A DNA stretch of 64,000 nucleotides from Bacillus solimangrovi (GTDB lineage Bacteria > Bacillota > Bacilli > Bacillales > Bacillaceae_N), in contig NZ_MJEH01000064.1 of assembly GCF_001742425.1 (NCBI RefSeq), forward strand, positions 61,683 through 125,682, read 5' to 3'. The notes under the pieces are model-generated. The model did no database searches. It was not told the DNA's origin and saw nothing but the letters and a program-made list of their open reading frames with translations. Shown piece after piece: positions 46,242-54,430 of this stretch. Position numbers and translations under genes: made by a program. Each line of letters starts with the position of its first letter. Position 1 is the first letter of the stretch.

Positions 46242-46370
46242 TTATTTGTTTAGCTCATCGATCATATCCGAAAGGACGGAAAGAACATTACAAATCCCTA
46301 CGCCACGGATTGCCAACATCATTGCCTCCTTCATTTCTTCGGGCGCTGCACCCGCATCTAGAAATCCGAA
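46242..46370 (-). pseudogene. Carboxymuconolactone decarboxylase-family 3' remnant
   Basis: The minus strand ends with the frame GFLDAGAAPEEMKEAMMLAIRGVG ... DMIDELNK and a TAA at 46242-46244 (quoted in parts: GAAPEEMKEAMMLA, SDMIDEL). This matches the C-terminal half of CMD/AhpD-like proteins. No start or upstream half is present, so only a remnant survives at the head of the MFS operon. Confidence 0.55.
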
Positions 46371-46778
46371 AATTATTATGTGCTTTCTTGTAATATTTAA
46401 TCTTTTTCATAAGACGATAGTTGAGGAATACAGCTTTAACTAAAAATCTGAATCAGTTACAACAGTACCTACTTCCCCCTAATTTTCTATCAGAACTTCT
46501 CTTAATATGACAATACTTTATTTGTCGGGGTGATTAATCAATTAACTGATTCACCTGTCACTTTCTTAACCCATTGTTGTTTTACTCTTCATAAAATCCT
46601 TCTCAACAATAAACTTTAATAATAGGCGCTCCTCTCCTCAATTGAACAATTTAGATAGTGCACATTATCTACACATATTGTAACTAAATTACAAACAAAG
46701 TCAATACATTACCATTAATAATTGAAAATAAACTCCTTATGTTGTAAAATAGTTACGAAGTATACTGGAGGGAAAAAT
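46371..46778. promoter_or_regulatory. Divergent MFS/MerR intergenic region
   Basis: 408 bases. Two dyads lie upstream of the MerR gene: TAGATA-8-TATCTA (46652-46671) and TTGTAA-CTAAA-TTACAA (46678-46694). Both are candidate regulator sites. Confidence 0.45.
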
Positions 46779-47117
46779 GTGAGTAATAAATTCGAAATAG
46801 ATCCATTTCTTGATTTTGACTTGTTAAAGAAACTCGTTGTTGGCATTGGGGAAGTTTCTGATATAACAGGAGTACCTACAAGAAAAATACGTTACTGGGA
46901 AGAAAAAGGCATAATTGAATCAGAGAAAGATGGAGAAGGAACAACCCGGAAATATAATTATTTAAATATAAAAAAGATTCTTTTAATACAGGAATTAGTT
47001 GAAGAAGGATTTACACTTGATGCAGCAGCTAAGAAAGTTCAAGATCGCATGAAAAATATCAATGAAGTATTTCACAAGTTAGCAAATACTGCTTCCAACA
47101 AAGAAGACGTCGATTAA
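46779..47117 (+). CDS. MerR-family transcriptional regulator
   Basis: 112 residues from GTG 46779, with CTGGAGGG six bases upstream; the longer frame from 46722 has none. The MerR helix-turn-helix and wing are at ~22-90: VVGIGEVSDITGVPTRKIRYWEEKGII (in parts GEVSDITGVPTRKIRYWE, TTRKYNYLNIKKILLIQEL). The C-terminus is short (FTLDAAAKKVQDR...), so there is no separate effector domain, as in GlnR/TnrA-like members. No metal-binding cysteines in the C-terminus. Probably regulates the divergent MFS unit. Confidence 0.82.
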   Translation: MSNKFEIDPFLDFDLLKKLVVGIGEVSDITGVPTRKIRYWEEKGIIESEKDGEGTTRKYNYLNIKKILLIQELVEEGFTLDAAAKKVQDRMKNINEVFHKLANTASNKEDVD

Positions 47118-47131
47118 TTCCTACTCTCAAT

Positions 47132-47177
47132 AAAAAAAGCCGATTTATCCTTAAACTAAAGATAAATCGGGCTTTTC
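47132..47177. terminator. Bidirectional terminator
   Basis: AAAAGCCGATTTATC / GATAAATCGGGCTTTT stem between convergent genes. Confidence 0.8.
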
Positions 47178-47210
47178 TCATCCGGATTCCGTATATATTC
47201 TCTATTCAAA

Positions 47211-47714
47211 TTAGTTTACTTCGTAAAAATACGGCCCACACATTGACTCGTGTGTATGAATATATGTCCAAGTAAAGTCCTTGTCAAAAAGATAGATGTC
47301 ATGCTGAGAATCAAAATCCTTTGCTATTACTACTTTTGCATTTGTATAGAGGGAAACTATAGGTGAACCTTCATACATGACATATATTTCATCTTTAGAC
47401 ATCGTATCAAACGCTTTTCTCGCTTTTTCTTCTATCAAACAATCTTGCTTCTTATAACTAAATATATGCCATTTGTATTGCTCATAATAGATTTCTTCTT
47501 TTTCTGCTTCACTTATATTTTGTGTAAATGTTTTGTCCCACATCTCAATAATTTCTTCTGATTCATCATATAAACCCTTCATTCCAACGCCTTTATCGAA
47601 TAAGTTTTTCTTAAACATGTAATTTTCTTGTATATATGAAATTGACCAATAAACTTCATTTAATTCTTCCTCTGGTAAGCTATCTAAGATTTTATTAATT
47701 TTATCTCTAATCAA
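47211..47714 (-). CDS. DUF4275 family protein
   Basis: 167 residues, soluble. The segment WDKTFTQNISEAEKEEIYYEQYKWHIFSYKKQDCLIEEKARKAFD (in parts KWHIFSYKKQDCL and EEKARKAFD) matches DUF4275, followed by EIYVMYEGSPIV and the C-terminal TWTYIHTHESMCGPYFY. The N-terminal ~30 residues (INKILDSLPEEELNEVYWSI) are helical and resemble regulators of the DUF2281/YozE kind. Function unknown. 56 bases downstream of the GyrI-like gene, same strand. Confidence 0.75.
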   Translation of the reverse strand: MIRDKINKILDSLPEEELNEVYWSISYIQENYMFKKNLFDKGVGMKGLYDESEEIIEMWDKTFTQNISEAEKEEIYYEQYKWHIFSYKKQDCLIEEKARKAFDTMSKDEIYVMYEGSPIVSLYTNAKVVIAKDFDSQHDIYLFDKDFTWTYIHTHESMCGPYFYEVN

Positions 47715-47770
47715 TGGTATCTCCTCTGTAACGTTATTATTGTTATATTTATTAGAATCCTTATATTGAA

Positions 47771-48247
47771 TTAAGAGAGGATTGGCAGTGTATAACGTGA
47801 ATATCCCTCACCATCATGATTGTATTTCTCACATATTCGATACTGTAAGCCATTCGAACTTACCTTTAGATTATTCCTTTCTATGTATGAATGAAGTGCT
47901 TCCCCTGCCACATTAAAGTTATGATCGTCATTTGTAACGACTACACAACGTTGCTTAGGTAGTGTAATTTTAGTAAACCAATCTGGGACATTATCAAACG
48001 ATTCAACTTCAACACATAATATGTATACATGAGTATCAGGGTTATCCTGTGAATCGGAAACTGGCCAAATTCCGTAATGAACCCGCTCATTCACTACCCC
48101 TGGTAAATACTTCGCTATAGAAAACAAACTTTCTTTCGCATTCTCAAATTTGCTTTTCATACTGTTTAAGCTAACACAAGGGATACCGATAAGATGTAAT
48201 TGTTTATGTTCTACAATTGTTGGTTTCATATGTTCTAATTCTCCCAA
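47771..48247 (-). CDS. GyrI-like effector-binding domain protein
   Basis: 158 residues. Stand-alone GyrI/AraC_E_bind domain: TIVEHKQLHLIGIPCVSL, then RVHYGIWPVS, YILCVEVESFDNVPDWF, and a final RYTLPI. Lone GyrI-like domains bind small hydrophobic or cationic compounds, and some hydrolyse toxins; no DNA-binding domain is attached. Start uncertain: TTG 48247 has GAGGGG eight bases before it; ATG 48229 has GGGAGAA. Possibly cotranscribed with the DUF4275 gene. Confidence 0.75.
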   Translation of the reverse strand: MGELEHMKPTIVEHKQLHLIGIPCVSLNSMKSKFENAKESLFSIAKYLPGVVNERVHYGIWPVSDSQDNPDTHVYILCVEVESFDNVPDWFTKITLPKQRCVVVTNDDHNFNVAGEALHSYIERNNLKVSSNGLQYRICEKYNHDGEGYSRYTLPILS

Positions 48248-48628
48248 TATAAACCCCTCCTATAATTGTTTGATTTAATCGGAAACGACAGTATTTCATT
48301 CATTATGTCAATTAGGTTCAAAGCAAAAGCATCAGTGACGTTATCAATTTAATATCCTTTCTTTTAAGCCCTTCTTGTAGCTAATAGCTCAGATATTTCA
48401 TCTATTCTTCACTGAAGCAAAGGTACTCAATTTTTGATACTTTCCTTTTGTAATAGTTACCTTATTATATTTCTTAACAATATCTTGAAATTCCTTCACA
48501 TATACTGCTGTCCAAAGTAACATCTTCATGAATCACAGTTATTCAATTGTAATAAATCAGGAGTCGTAGCGTCAGAAGAAATGTGATAAAATGGTAATAA
48601 TACAATTATTGATATACGGAGGTAATTC
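48248..48628. other. Intergenic region with possible fragment
   Basis: A 43-codon minus-strand frame (48398-48529, starting MKMLLWTAVYV) looks protein-like but has no ribosome binding site. A 3' fragment of the dispersed element follows at 48558. Confidence 0.3.
48558..48591 (+). repeat. Dispersed hairpin element, 3' fragment (copy 7)
   Basis: GGAGTCGTAGCGTCAG ... ATGTGATAAA: right end only. Confidence 0.55.
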
Positions 48629-48787
48629 ATGAATTACTGGTCAACGATTTTTTGGTTTATTCCGTTATTTATAGGTAGTTGTGCATTTTTTATATTTGCT
48701 CAAGATTTTATTTTCCCTTTATACTTTTTATTGTCTCTTATTGCCGCTCTGTTAATAAGAATTATAGATTTACTTAAAGACAAATGA
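48629..48787 (+). CDS. Small two-helix membrane protein
   Basis: 52 residues with an ideal ACGGAGG ribosome binding site seven bases before ATG. Two hydrophobic helices (about 5-25 and 29-46) and a charged tail LLKDK. No family recognised. It sits directly after a right-end fragment of the dispersed element. Confidence 0.55.
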   Translation: MNYWSTIFWFIPLFIGSCAFFIFAQDFIFPLYFLLSLIAALLIRIIDLLKDK

Positions 48788-48868
48788 GTTATGAATCCCT
48801 TATTTCCCTATTATATAAATCAATAATTTTCCAATGGAATCAGGTTCATCATACATAACAAGACCAAA

Positions 48869-49120
48869 TTATTCTTTCTCCCAAATCAACACCGCACGTT
48901 CTAAAACAGAATCCCATGAATCTTTTCGAGCAGTGATTTTTTCTACATCAAAGTCTGCATAATAGATAGCATCAATTCTTTCGCTGTCAGATAGCGGGAA
49001 GGCATATTCTTCACAATGCTGTAAATGCTCGTCTACCATTTCCTTTGTATCTTGACTAACGACTTCATCAATATAAAGTGGCAAAACATCTTGAATAATT
49101 GTGCATTTAATCTCTTTCAT
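48869..49120 (-). CDS. Anti-sigma factor-like zf-HC2 protein, truncated
   Basis: 83 residues. KCTIIQDVLPLYIDEVVSQDTKEMVDEHLQHCEEY is the N-terminal zf-HC2 anti-sigma pattern (HxxxCxxC), but the second Cys pair position reads HCEEYAF, so one ligand is lost. After ~60 residues the chain ends without the membrane helix and extracytoplasmic domain of full anti-sigma factors. It overlaps the upstream sigma-factor gene by 14 bases, the usual sigma/anti-sigma coupling. Probably non-functional or a cytosolic remnant. Confidence 0.6.
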   Translation of the reverse strand: MKEIKCTIIQDVLPLYIDEVVSQDTKEMVDEHLQHCEEYAFPLSDSERIDAIYYADFDVEKITARKDSWDSVLERAVLIWEKE

Positions 49121-49600
49121 GATTCAACTCCTCCATATGCTCAACAATTTGTTTCCTCGCTCTGTAGAAGGTCATCCTTGCCCAACCGGCACTTTTCCCA
49201 AAAAGTTTCCCTATTTTCTCATAAGGTAATTCGCCAAAAGTGCGAAGTGAAAAGACCTCCTTATATGGTTCGTCCATCAAGTGAAGAAACTGGTGAACGC
49301 TAAAAGCATCTTCATCATTCAGCAAATGCTCTACAGGTTGAACTCCCATATTCGGTTCTTCTATGACATCTAAATCTAGTTGTCTTTTCTTTCTCTTGTA
49401 ATGAGAGAAATATGTATTTTTTGAAATTGTATAAAGCCACGCTCTAATATCTTGTGAACCATCAAATTTATCAATTGCTTTTAACGCTTTAAATATGTCT
49501 CTTGTGTAATTTCTTCAGCTATCCTATCATCGTGACTTAACGATTGAATATACAAATAAACTTCTCTAAAATACTCGTGATAGATTTCCTCAAAGTCCAG
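49107..49600 (-). pseudogene. ECF RNA polymerase sigma factor, frameshifted
   Basis: The two halves are in different frames. N-terminal half: DFEEIYHEYFREVYLYIQSL, AEEITQETY (region 2.1-2.2), with a GGGGGG site seven bases before a CTG at 49600 where ATG is expected. At about 49493 one T is missing from ETYFK, giving a premature stop. The rest continues as FKALKAIDKFDG, IRAWLYTISKNTYFSHYKRKKR (region 2.3-2.4, in parts) and the region-4 HTH LPYEKIGKLFGKSAGWARMTFYRAR. With the base restored it is a normal ~165-residue ECF sigma factor paired with the zf-HC2 gene. Confidence 0.8.
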
Positions 49601-49938
49601 TTTCTTTCCCCCCTTTCACCTATACAACTCCTCATATTTGATTTCGTTACTAAAATAGTTGAATTTTTTCTTATTAGATTTATCTATCGCCGTAGCTTTA
49701 CATCCTCCTTTAACAAAAATCGGTGATGATACAACAGTATCACCCACTATATAATTCCATAAGAAGAAGTAAACCTTTTTTTATTTTTCTATTTTTTCTT
49801 ATATGCACTATCTTTTTATTGTAAGTGTTCAATAATTATTAAAGAATACTTTATTCGCAACTACTTCCCTCGTCTCTAAACAACAATTCAACGCACTAAA
49901 ATGAGGACAAACTTCAAACAGTGTAGATTTTCCTTCTT
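49601..49938. other. Intergenic region, no gene seen
   Basis: AT-rich promoter region of the sigma-factor locus. No supported gene. Confidence 0.4.
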
Positions 49939-50083
49939 CCCCACTGATGGTTAATTGAACCAATTTAGTCATGACTGAAGCTAGTTACCACAAGAGTATG
50001 ACCAAGGTCCTCTCCCACTTAAACTTTGTTGATTTTTCTAAGTTTTGAAGTGAGAGTCTTAGCATCAGTTGAAACGTGATAAA
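49939..50083 (+). repeat. Dispersed hairpin element, copy 8
   Basis: Lacks the 5' ~40 bases; has CCCACTGATGG, TTGAACCAATTTAG, GACTGAAGCTAGTTACC, CCCACTTAAACTTTGTTGA / AGTTTTGAAGTGAGAG and the 3' AACGTGATAAA. It lies between the sigma locus and the T-box. Confidence 0.75.
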
Positions 50084-50162
50084 AAAGGTAGCATGTTAAA
50101 TTTTATTAAAAGCATTGTGTTATTACTAGAAAGGGGTATAATGATAAGAAATATTTTACATC

Positions 50163-50406
50163 AATGACAAAGAGAGTAATTATTTGTTAGATCAAAGCGA
50201 TCTAGGAATGGTGAGAGCCTAGAATTGAGCAAATAATGAACCGCACTTTGGAGATACATTTCTGAATTTAGTAGGAAGTGTCGGGGTATAACCTCGTTAT
50301 CAAATCAAGTGGTTTTACGAATAGTAAAACAATCAGAGTGGTACCACGGGATATTCAGCTCTCGTCTCTTCTTTATTTTTAAAGAAAAGACGAGGGTTTT
50401 TTATTT
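50163..50406 (+). promoter_or_regulatory. T-box riboswitch (arginine) upstream of argS
   Basis: Stem I closes through ATTATTTG / CAAATAAT and carries the apical motif GGTGAGAGCC. The specifier region reads GAAC-CGC-ACTTTGGAG, with CGC (50242-50244) an arginine codon. The T-box core AGAGTGGTACCACGGG is at 50335-50350, with UGGU able to pair with the tRNA acceptor end. The terminator CTCGTCT ... AGACGAG plus T6 is at 50361-50406. Uncharged tRNA-Arg should allow read-through into argS. Confidence 0.92.
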
Positions 50407-50423
50407 TTTAAGGAGGAAAATAC

Positions 50424-52118
50424 ATGAACTATAAAATTGATTTGAGTGATTTACTTTTTAAAGCCCTTGATGGAAAGCTAGACAAAAACAAACTAGTTGG
50501 ACTAATTGAGAAACCAAAGTATTCACATTTGGGTGATCTTGCATTTCCTTGTTTTGAGTTGTCTAAACATTACCGTAAGCCTCCACAAACGATTGCGATT
50601 GAATTAGCGAACAAGATTGAATCACCTCTATTTGAAAAAGTAGAAGCAACAGGTGGCTATTTAAATGTATTTTTAAATAAACAATCTGTTTCTAATGTAG
50701 TTTTGGGTTCAGTAGTAACGAACAAAAATCATTATGGTACAAATAATGTTGGAAATGGTGATGTCGTTACAATTGATTTTTCATCTCCTAACATAGCTAA
50801 GCCCTTCTCGATGGGACATTTAAGATCTACTGTTATTGGGAATGCTATCGCATTACTATTAGATAAATGTGGATATAAACCTGTTCGGATTAATTATTTA
50901 GGTGATTGGGGTACTCAATTCGGAAAGTTAATTGTTGCCTATAAACTATGGGGGAATGAACAAACAGTAAGGGAAAATCCCATAAAAGAACTATTGAAGT
51001 TATATGTAAAGTTTCATGAAGAGGCAGAGATTGATCCTCAACTTAATGAAAAAGGACGTGAATGGTTTAAAAAGCTTGAGGAAGCAGATGATGAAGCGAT
51101 CTCTTTATGGGAGTGGTTCAGAGGCGAGTCGTTAAAAGAGTTTTCAAAGGTGTATGATTTACTTGGTATTCGTTTTGATTCTTATAATGGAGAAGCATTT
51201 TATAATGACAAAATGGAAGATGTAGTTGAAATACTACAAGAGAAAAATCTATTAGAAACTTCTGATGGCGCAAAAGTAGTTACATTTAATGAGAAAAGTC
51301 TACCACCTTGTTTGATTAAAAAAAGTGATGGAACGACACTCTATGCAACGCGTGATTTAGCTGCTGCAATATACCGTCAAAACACATACAATTTTTCAAA
51401 ATCCTTATATATTGTTGGAAATGAGCAATCTCTTCATTTTAAGCAATTTTTCTCAGTGTTAGAAAAGATGGGATATCAGTGGCATAATGGCTTAGCCCAT
51501 ATTCCATTTGGAATGATATTAAAGGATGGCAAGAAGATGTCCACTCGAAAAGGAAAAGTTGTTTTACTGGAAGAGGTCTTAAACGAAGCCATACAGCTAG
51601 CGGAACAGAATATATTAGCCAAAAACCCAAATCTAGAATCTAAAAAAGAAGTAGCAAATGCAGTTGGAACTGGGGCAATTATTTTTCATGATTTAAAACA
51701 CTTCCGTCAAAATGATATCGAATTTTCATTACAAGATATGTTGAAATTCGAAGGAGAAACAGGTCCATATGTGCAATATACCCATGCTCGTGCTTGCTCA
51801 TTATTAAGAAAAGGACAATATGAAGAAGATGTTGATTCAATCCATGTTGTCGATCAGGATCATTATACTTGGGATGTTATTATTAACCTCATGAAATTTC
51901 CAGAGGTTATTGAAAAAGCTACAGAGAGCTACGATCCTTCACAAATTGCAAAATACCTGATTGAACTCTCTAAATCATTTAACAAATATTATTCTTCAGT
52001 TCGAATATTAAATGATGAAGATCATAAACATTCCAGATTATCTTTAGTTCATTCAATAACAATTGTCTTGAAAGAGGGTTTACGTTTACTTGGAATTAAG
52101 GCACCTGAAGAAATGTAG
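50424..52118 (+). CDS. argS: Arginyl-tRNA synthetase
   Basis: 564 residues, class I aminoacyl-tRNA synthetase charging tRNA-Arg. N-terminal Add1 domain (~1-110); the HIGH equivalent SMGHLRS near 133-139; KMSKS equivalent KKMSTRKG near 370; and the C-terminal anticodon-binding DALR domain with YVQYTHARACSLLRK. Length is normal for the family. AAGGAGG ribosome binding site. It is controlled by a T-box with a CGC specifier. B. subtilis argS is not known to have a T-box, so this may be a second, starvation-induced synthetase; whether another copy exists cannot be seen here. Confidence 0.95.
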   Translation: MNYKIDLSDLLFKALDGKLDKNKLVGLIEKPKYSHLGDLAFPCFELSKHYRKPPQTIAIELANKIESPLFEKVEATGGYLNVFLNKQSVSNVVLGSVVTNKNHYGTNNVGNGDVVTIDFSSPNIAKPFSMGHLRSTVIGNAIALLLDKCGYKPVRINYLGDWGTQFGKLIVAYKLWGNEQTVRENPIKELLKLYVKFHEEAEIDPQLNEKGREWFKKLEEADDEAISLWEWFRGESLKEFSKVYDLLGIRFDSYNGEAFYNDKMEDVVEILQEKNLLETSDGAKVVTFNEKSLPPCLIKKSDGTTLYATRDLAAAIYRQNTYNFSKSLYIVGNEQSLHFKQFFSVLEKMGYQWHNGLAHIPFGMILKDGKKMSTRKGKVVLLEEVLNEAIQLAEQNILAKNPNLESKKEVANAVGTGAIIFHDLKHFRQNDIEFSLQDMLKFEGETGPYVQYTHARACSLLRKGQYEEDVDSIHVVDQDHYTWDVIINLMKFPEVIEKATESYDPSQIAKYLIELSKSFNKYYSSVRILNDEDHKHSRLSLVHSITIVLKEGLRLLGIKAPEEM

Positions 52119-52147
52119 AAAAGATATTTTACACAAGTCGAAGCAAT

Positions 52148-52332
52148 ATAAAGTGAAACTTCCATCAGTGGAGGTACTCCTTCATCCTCCACTGATGGTT
52201 AGTTGAACCATTCAGGTAAAATTACTGATGCTTATACCACAAGGGTATGACTAAAGCCCTCTCCCACTAAACTTCGTTGATTTTCCTAAGTTTTGAAGTG
52301 GGAGTCTTAGCGTCAGTTGTAACGTGATAAAT
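52148..52332 (+). repeat. Dispersed hairpin element, copy 9 (full length, best preserved)
   Basis: 5' ATAAAGTGAAACTTCC; hairpin CCATCAGTGGAGG / CCTCCACTGATGG, 13 bp perfect; AACCATTCAGG; long-range stem ACTGATGCT / AGCGTCAGT (one G-U); ATACC/GGTAT mini-hairpin; hairpin CCCACTAAACTT / AGTTTTGAAGTGGG; 3' AACGTGATAAAT. It follows argS. Confidence 0.85.
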
Positions 52333-52552
52333 TTTTCACTCAGAGCATTTATTTTTTCCTGATTATCAATTCTTCAAGTTCACTTATATTTCTACCATAC
52401 TCACACATGAATTATATCACCATGTACATTTTGTAAAACAAAAAAATCCTGCAAATATTCCAACAGGATTTTCACTCAAACTTTATGATAAAGAAATAGA
52501 TTGTTCACTCATTTCTCGATACACCTATATAGAAAACAGTTATCTCTGTTCA
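52333..52552 (-). terminator. Intergenic with terminator of the methyltransferase gene
   Basis: AAAATCCTG / CAGGATTTT hairpin with T-rich tail at 52442-52473 on the minus strand; nothing else recognised in this gap. Confidence 0.65.
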
Positions 52553-53467
52553 TTATTTTTTAACTACATGAAGATAATGAATGGTTTCAAACGCTGATAA
52601 GTAATCTTTTCGATTGCTAAAATAACGTTCATTTATTTTAGACGGTGATAAATGTTCATATATTAATAAACCCGATTTCTCTAACATACTCTCGATTTCG
52701 TTGTAAGAATAACATGATTTCATCGGCTCTCCACCTAATAAGGCCAATTTAACCATTTTTTCAACTCGATTAGAGATACCTTTTTCTTCGAATAAATTTT
52801 CATCTGCAAAGTCAATCACGATTGAGCTTCCTGACGGGACATTTGCAAACATACTATCTATTAAACTCGATAATTCCTCTTTCGTTAAGTAATAGGAAAC
52901 ACCTAATAAACTAAAGAATGTTTTATCGTTAGTAAACCCTTCATCAATTAAATGTTGGTAAGAAATATTCTTAGTGAAATCCATAGGAACAAAATGAAGA
53001 TTACTCGGAACTTTCAAATTTACTTCACTTAATCTTCTCTTTTTAAATTCCTGTGTTGCAGGGTAATCAATCTCGAATATTTCTAGACGTTTCTCAAGTT
53101 CTGGATATCGGAAACAAAAGGTGTCTAATCCAGCTCCAAGTATGACATATTGCTTTAACCCTAACTTTATTTCATTCAATAATACTTGTTCACAATATGC
53201 AGAACGTGCCAAGGTCGTTGGAGAAAGTTGAACCTGTGTAATCCATTTTAAGATTTCTTCAGATTTCCCCTTGAATTTTTGTGCTATGTCATCGTTAAAG
53301 AATTGTATGCCTTGAACCATATTCTCTTTAATATCAGATCGTTCTTTTTCTGAAATTAAATCCTTAACGATATAATCATTAAAGATTACGGGCGTATCAA
53401 ATTGACTATGATAAGCTCTGCTAAAAGCTGATATCAATGAAGTTATACTGGACTCGCCTTTTCTCAT
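52553..53467 (-). CDS. SAM-dependent methyltransferase, leucine carboxyl methyltransferase family
   Basis: 304 residues. The LCM/TIGR00027-type pattern is clear: N-terminal TLARSAYCEQVL, SAM-binding motif I YVILGAGLDTFCFRYPE, acidic loop EIFEIDYPATQEFKKRR and GVSYYLTKEELSSLI. Relatives are O-methyltransferases of polyketide and other small molecules; the substrate is unknown. The leader between its sigma-A promoter (53557-53585) and the start contains a strong terminator hairpin, so expression may be attenuated. Ribosome binding site GAAGGAG. Confidence 0.85.
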   Translation of the reverse strand: MRKGESSITSLISAFSRAYHSQFDTPVIFNDYIVKDLISEKERSDIKENMVQGIQFFNDDIAQKFKGKSEEILKWITQVQLSPTTLARSAYCEQVLLNEIKLGLKQYVILGAGLDTFCFRYPELEKRLEIFEIDYPATQEFKKRRLSEVNLKVPSNLHFVPMDFTKNISYQHLIDEGFTNDKTFFSLLGVSYYLTKEELSSLIDSMFANVPSGSSIVIDFADENLFEEKGISNRVEKMVKLALLGGEPMKSCYSYNEIESMLEKSGLLIYEHLSPSKINERYFSNRKDYLSAFETIHYLHVVKK

Positions 53468-53501
53468 ACAAGCACACTCTCCTTCATTTTAGAACAAAAA
53501 A

Positions 53502-53535
53502 TAGGATTCCCCTGGCCAGGAGAACCCTATTATAC
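53502..53535 (-). terminator. Leader terminator/attenuator before the methyltransferase
   Basis: On the minus strand AATAGGGTTCTCCTGG pairs with CCAGGGGAATCCTATT (two mismatches) and is followed by T6. It starts about 15-20 bases after the predicted transcription start and ends ~35 bases before the ATG. Confidence 0.7.
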
Positions 53536-53556
53536 ACCGACATATATCAAATGTAA

Positions 53557-53585
53557 ATTATAGCATAAATAACTTTTTTTGTCAA
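53557..53585 (-). promoter_or_regulatory. Consensus sigma-A promoter of the methyltransferase
   Basis: TTGACA (53580-53585), 17-base spacer and TATAAT (53557-53562), both perfect consensus. Confidence 0.8.
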
Positions 53586-53768
53586 ATAAAATCCATTAAC
53601 TTGATATAGCTAAGCTTCGTCAAAATCATCACTTTATTAGAGAATAATTCATAAATGTAAGAAGCATTACTTACCATTATCTTCATATATTCATCGGTTA
53701 TAATTTACTAATGTCCAAATTAAACCAACCTATTCATCAATAGATCGCTATTTAGCTGAAATACCTTA

Positions 53769-54326
53769 TTACAAAAACTTACTGATAAATTGCTCTGTAT
53801 CTAGAATAGTAGCAAATTCATCATGCAACGTAACAAGGGAGAGATTATGAATAGTTTCTGGATCATAATACGTACCATTTTGATCCTTCATACCGAATGA
53901 TGCTGTTGCATCTGAAATTAGGTATGTATCAAAACCTAAATTCCCACTCATTCTTGTAGTTGTTGATACACAATGAGGTGTCGTTAATCCAGTAATTACA
54001 ACAGTTGCAACTTCATTTACTTTTAATAGTTCTTCTAAATTAGTCCCGATAAAGCTACTGTTTACTTTCTTAGTTATTATTGTTTCATTATTAATAGGTT
54101 TAACGATTTCTTTGATAGCAAACCCCTGATTCTCTGGATGAAATACTGAATTATGACTATCAGAAGTGTGTTGTATATGAAAAACTAACCACCCTTTTCT
54201 CCTCCATAATTGTAGGATCTTGCTGATATTCTCTTCTGCATTTAAATTATTTCGCATTCCCCATTTTTTATCGTCAAATGCTTTTTGAACGTCAACTATA
54301 ATTAAAGCTTTTTTCTGTTTCTTCAA
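53769..54326 (-). CDS. Isochorismatase-family cysteine hydrolase
   Basis: 185 residues. The triad of the cysteine-hydrolase fold is visible: Asp in LIIVDVQKAF (near 12), Lys in IITKKVNSSF (near 86) and Cys in GLTTPHCVSTTTR (near 119), with the cis-peptide VVITGLTT. Members hydrolyse nicotinamide, isochorismate, ureido or other amides; TTPHCVSTT is typical of the unspecific YwoC/YecD-like group. GAGGAA-type ribosome binding site. It is followed by no partner gene. Confidence 0.85.
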   Translation of the reverse strand: MKKQKKALIIVDVQKAFDDKKWGMRNNLNAEENISKILQLWRRKGWLVFHIQHTSDSHNSVFHPENQGFAIKEIVKPINNETIITKKVNSSFIGTNLEELLKVNEVATVVITGLTTPHCVSTTTRMSGNLGFDTYLISDATASFGMKDQNGTYYDPETIHNLSLVTLHDEFATILDTEQFISKFL

Positions 54327-54397
54327 GAGATTCCTCCCTAATGATTTCTTATTCGTTAACTCCCTTTTTTACTCTTATCACCCGTTCGTTCAATAAG

Positions 54398-54422
54398 AAA
54401 AAGGACCAATAAATGGCCCTTA
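54398..54422 (-). terminator. Small terminator after the GNAT gene
   Basis: AAGGGCCA / TGGTCCTT stem followed by T5 on the minus strand. Confidence 0.55.
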
Positions 54423-54430
54423 ATCTTGTC

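Noticed and set aside
46678..46694. GlnR/TnrA box TGTnA-N7-TnACA upstream of the MerR gene
   Set aside because: The dyad has a 5-base rather than a 7-base spacer, so it does not fit the consensus.
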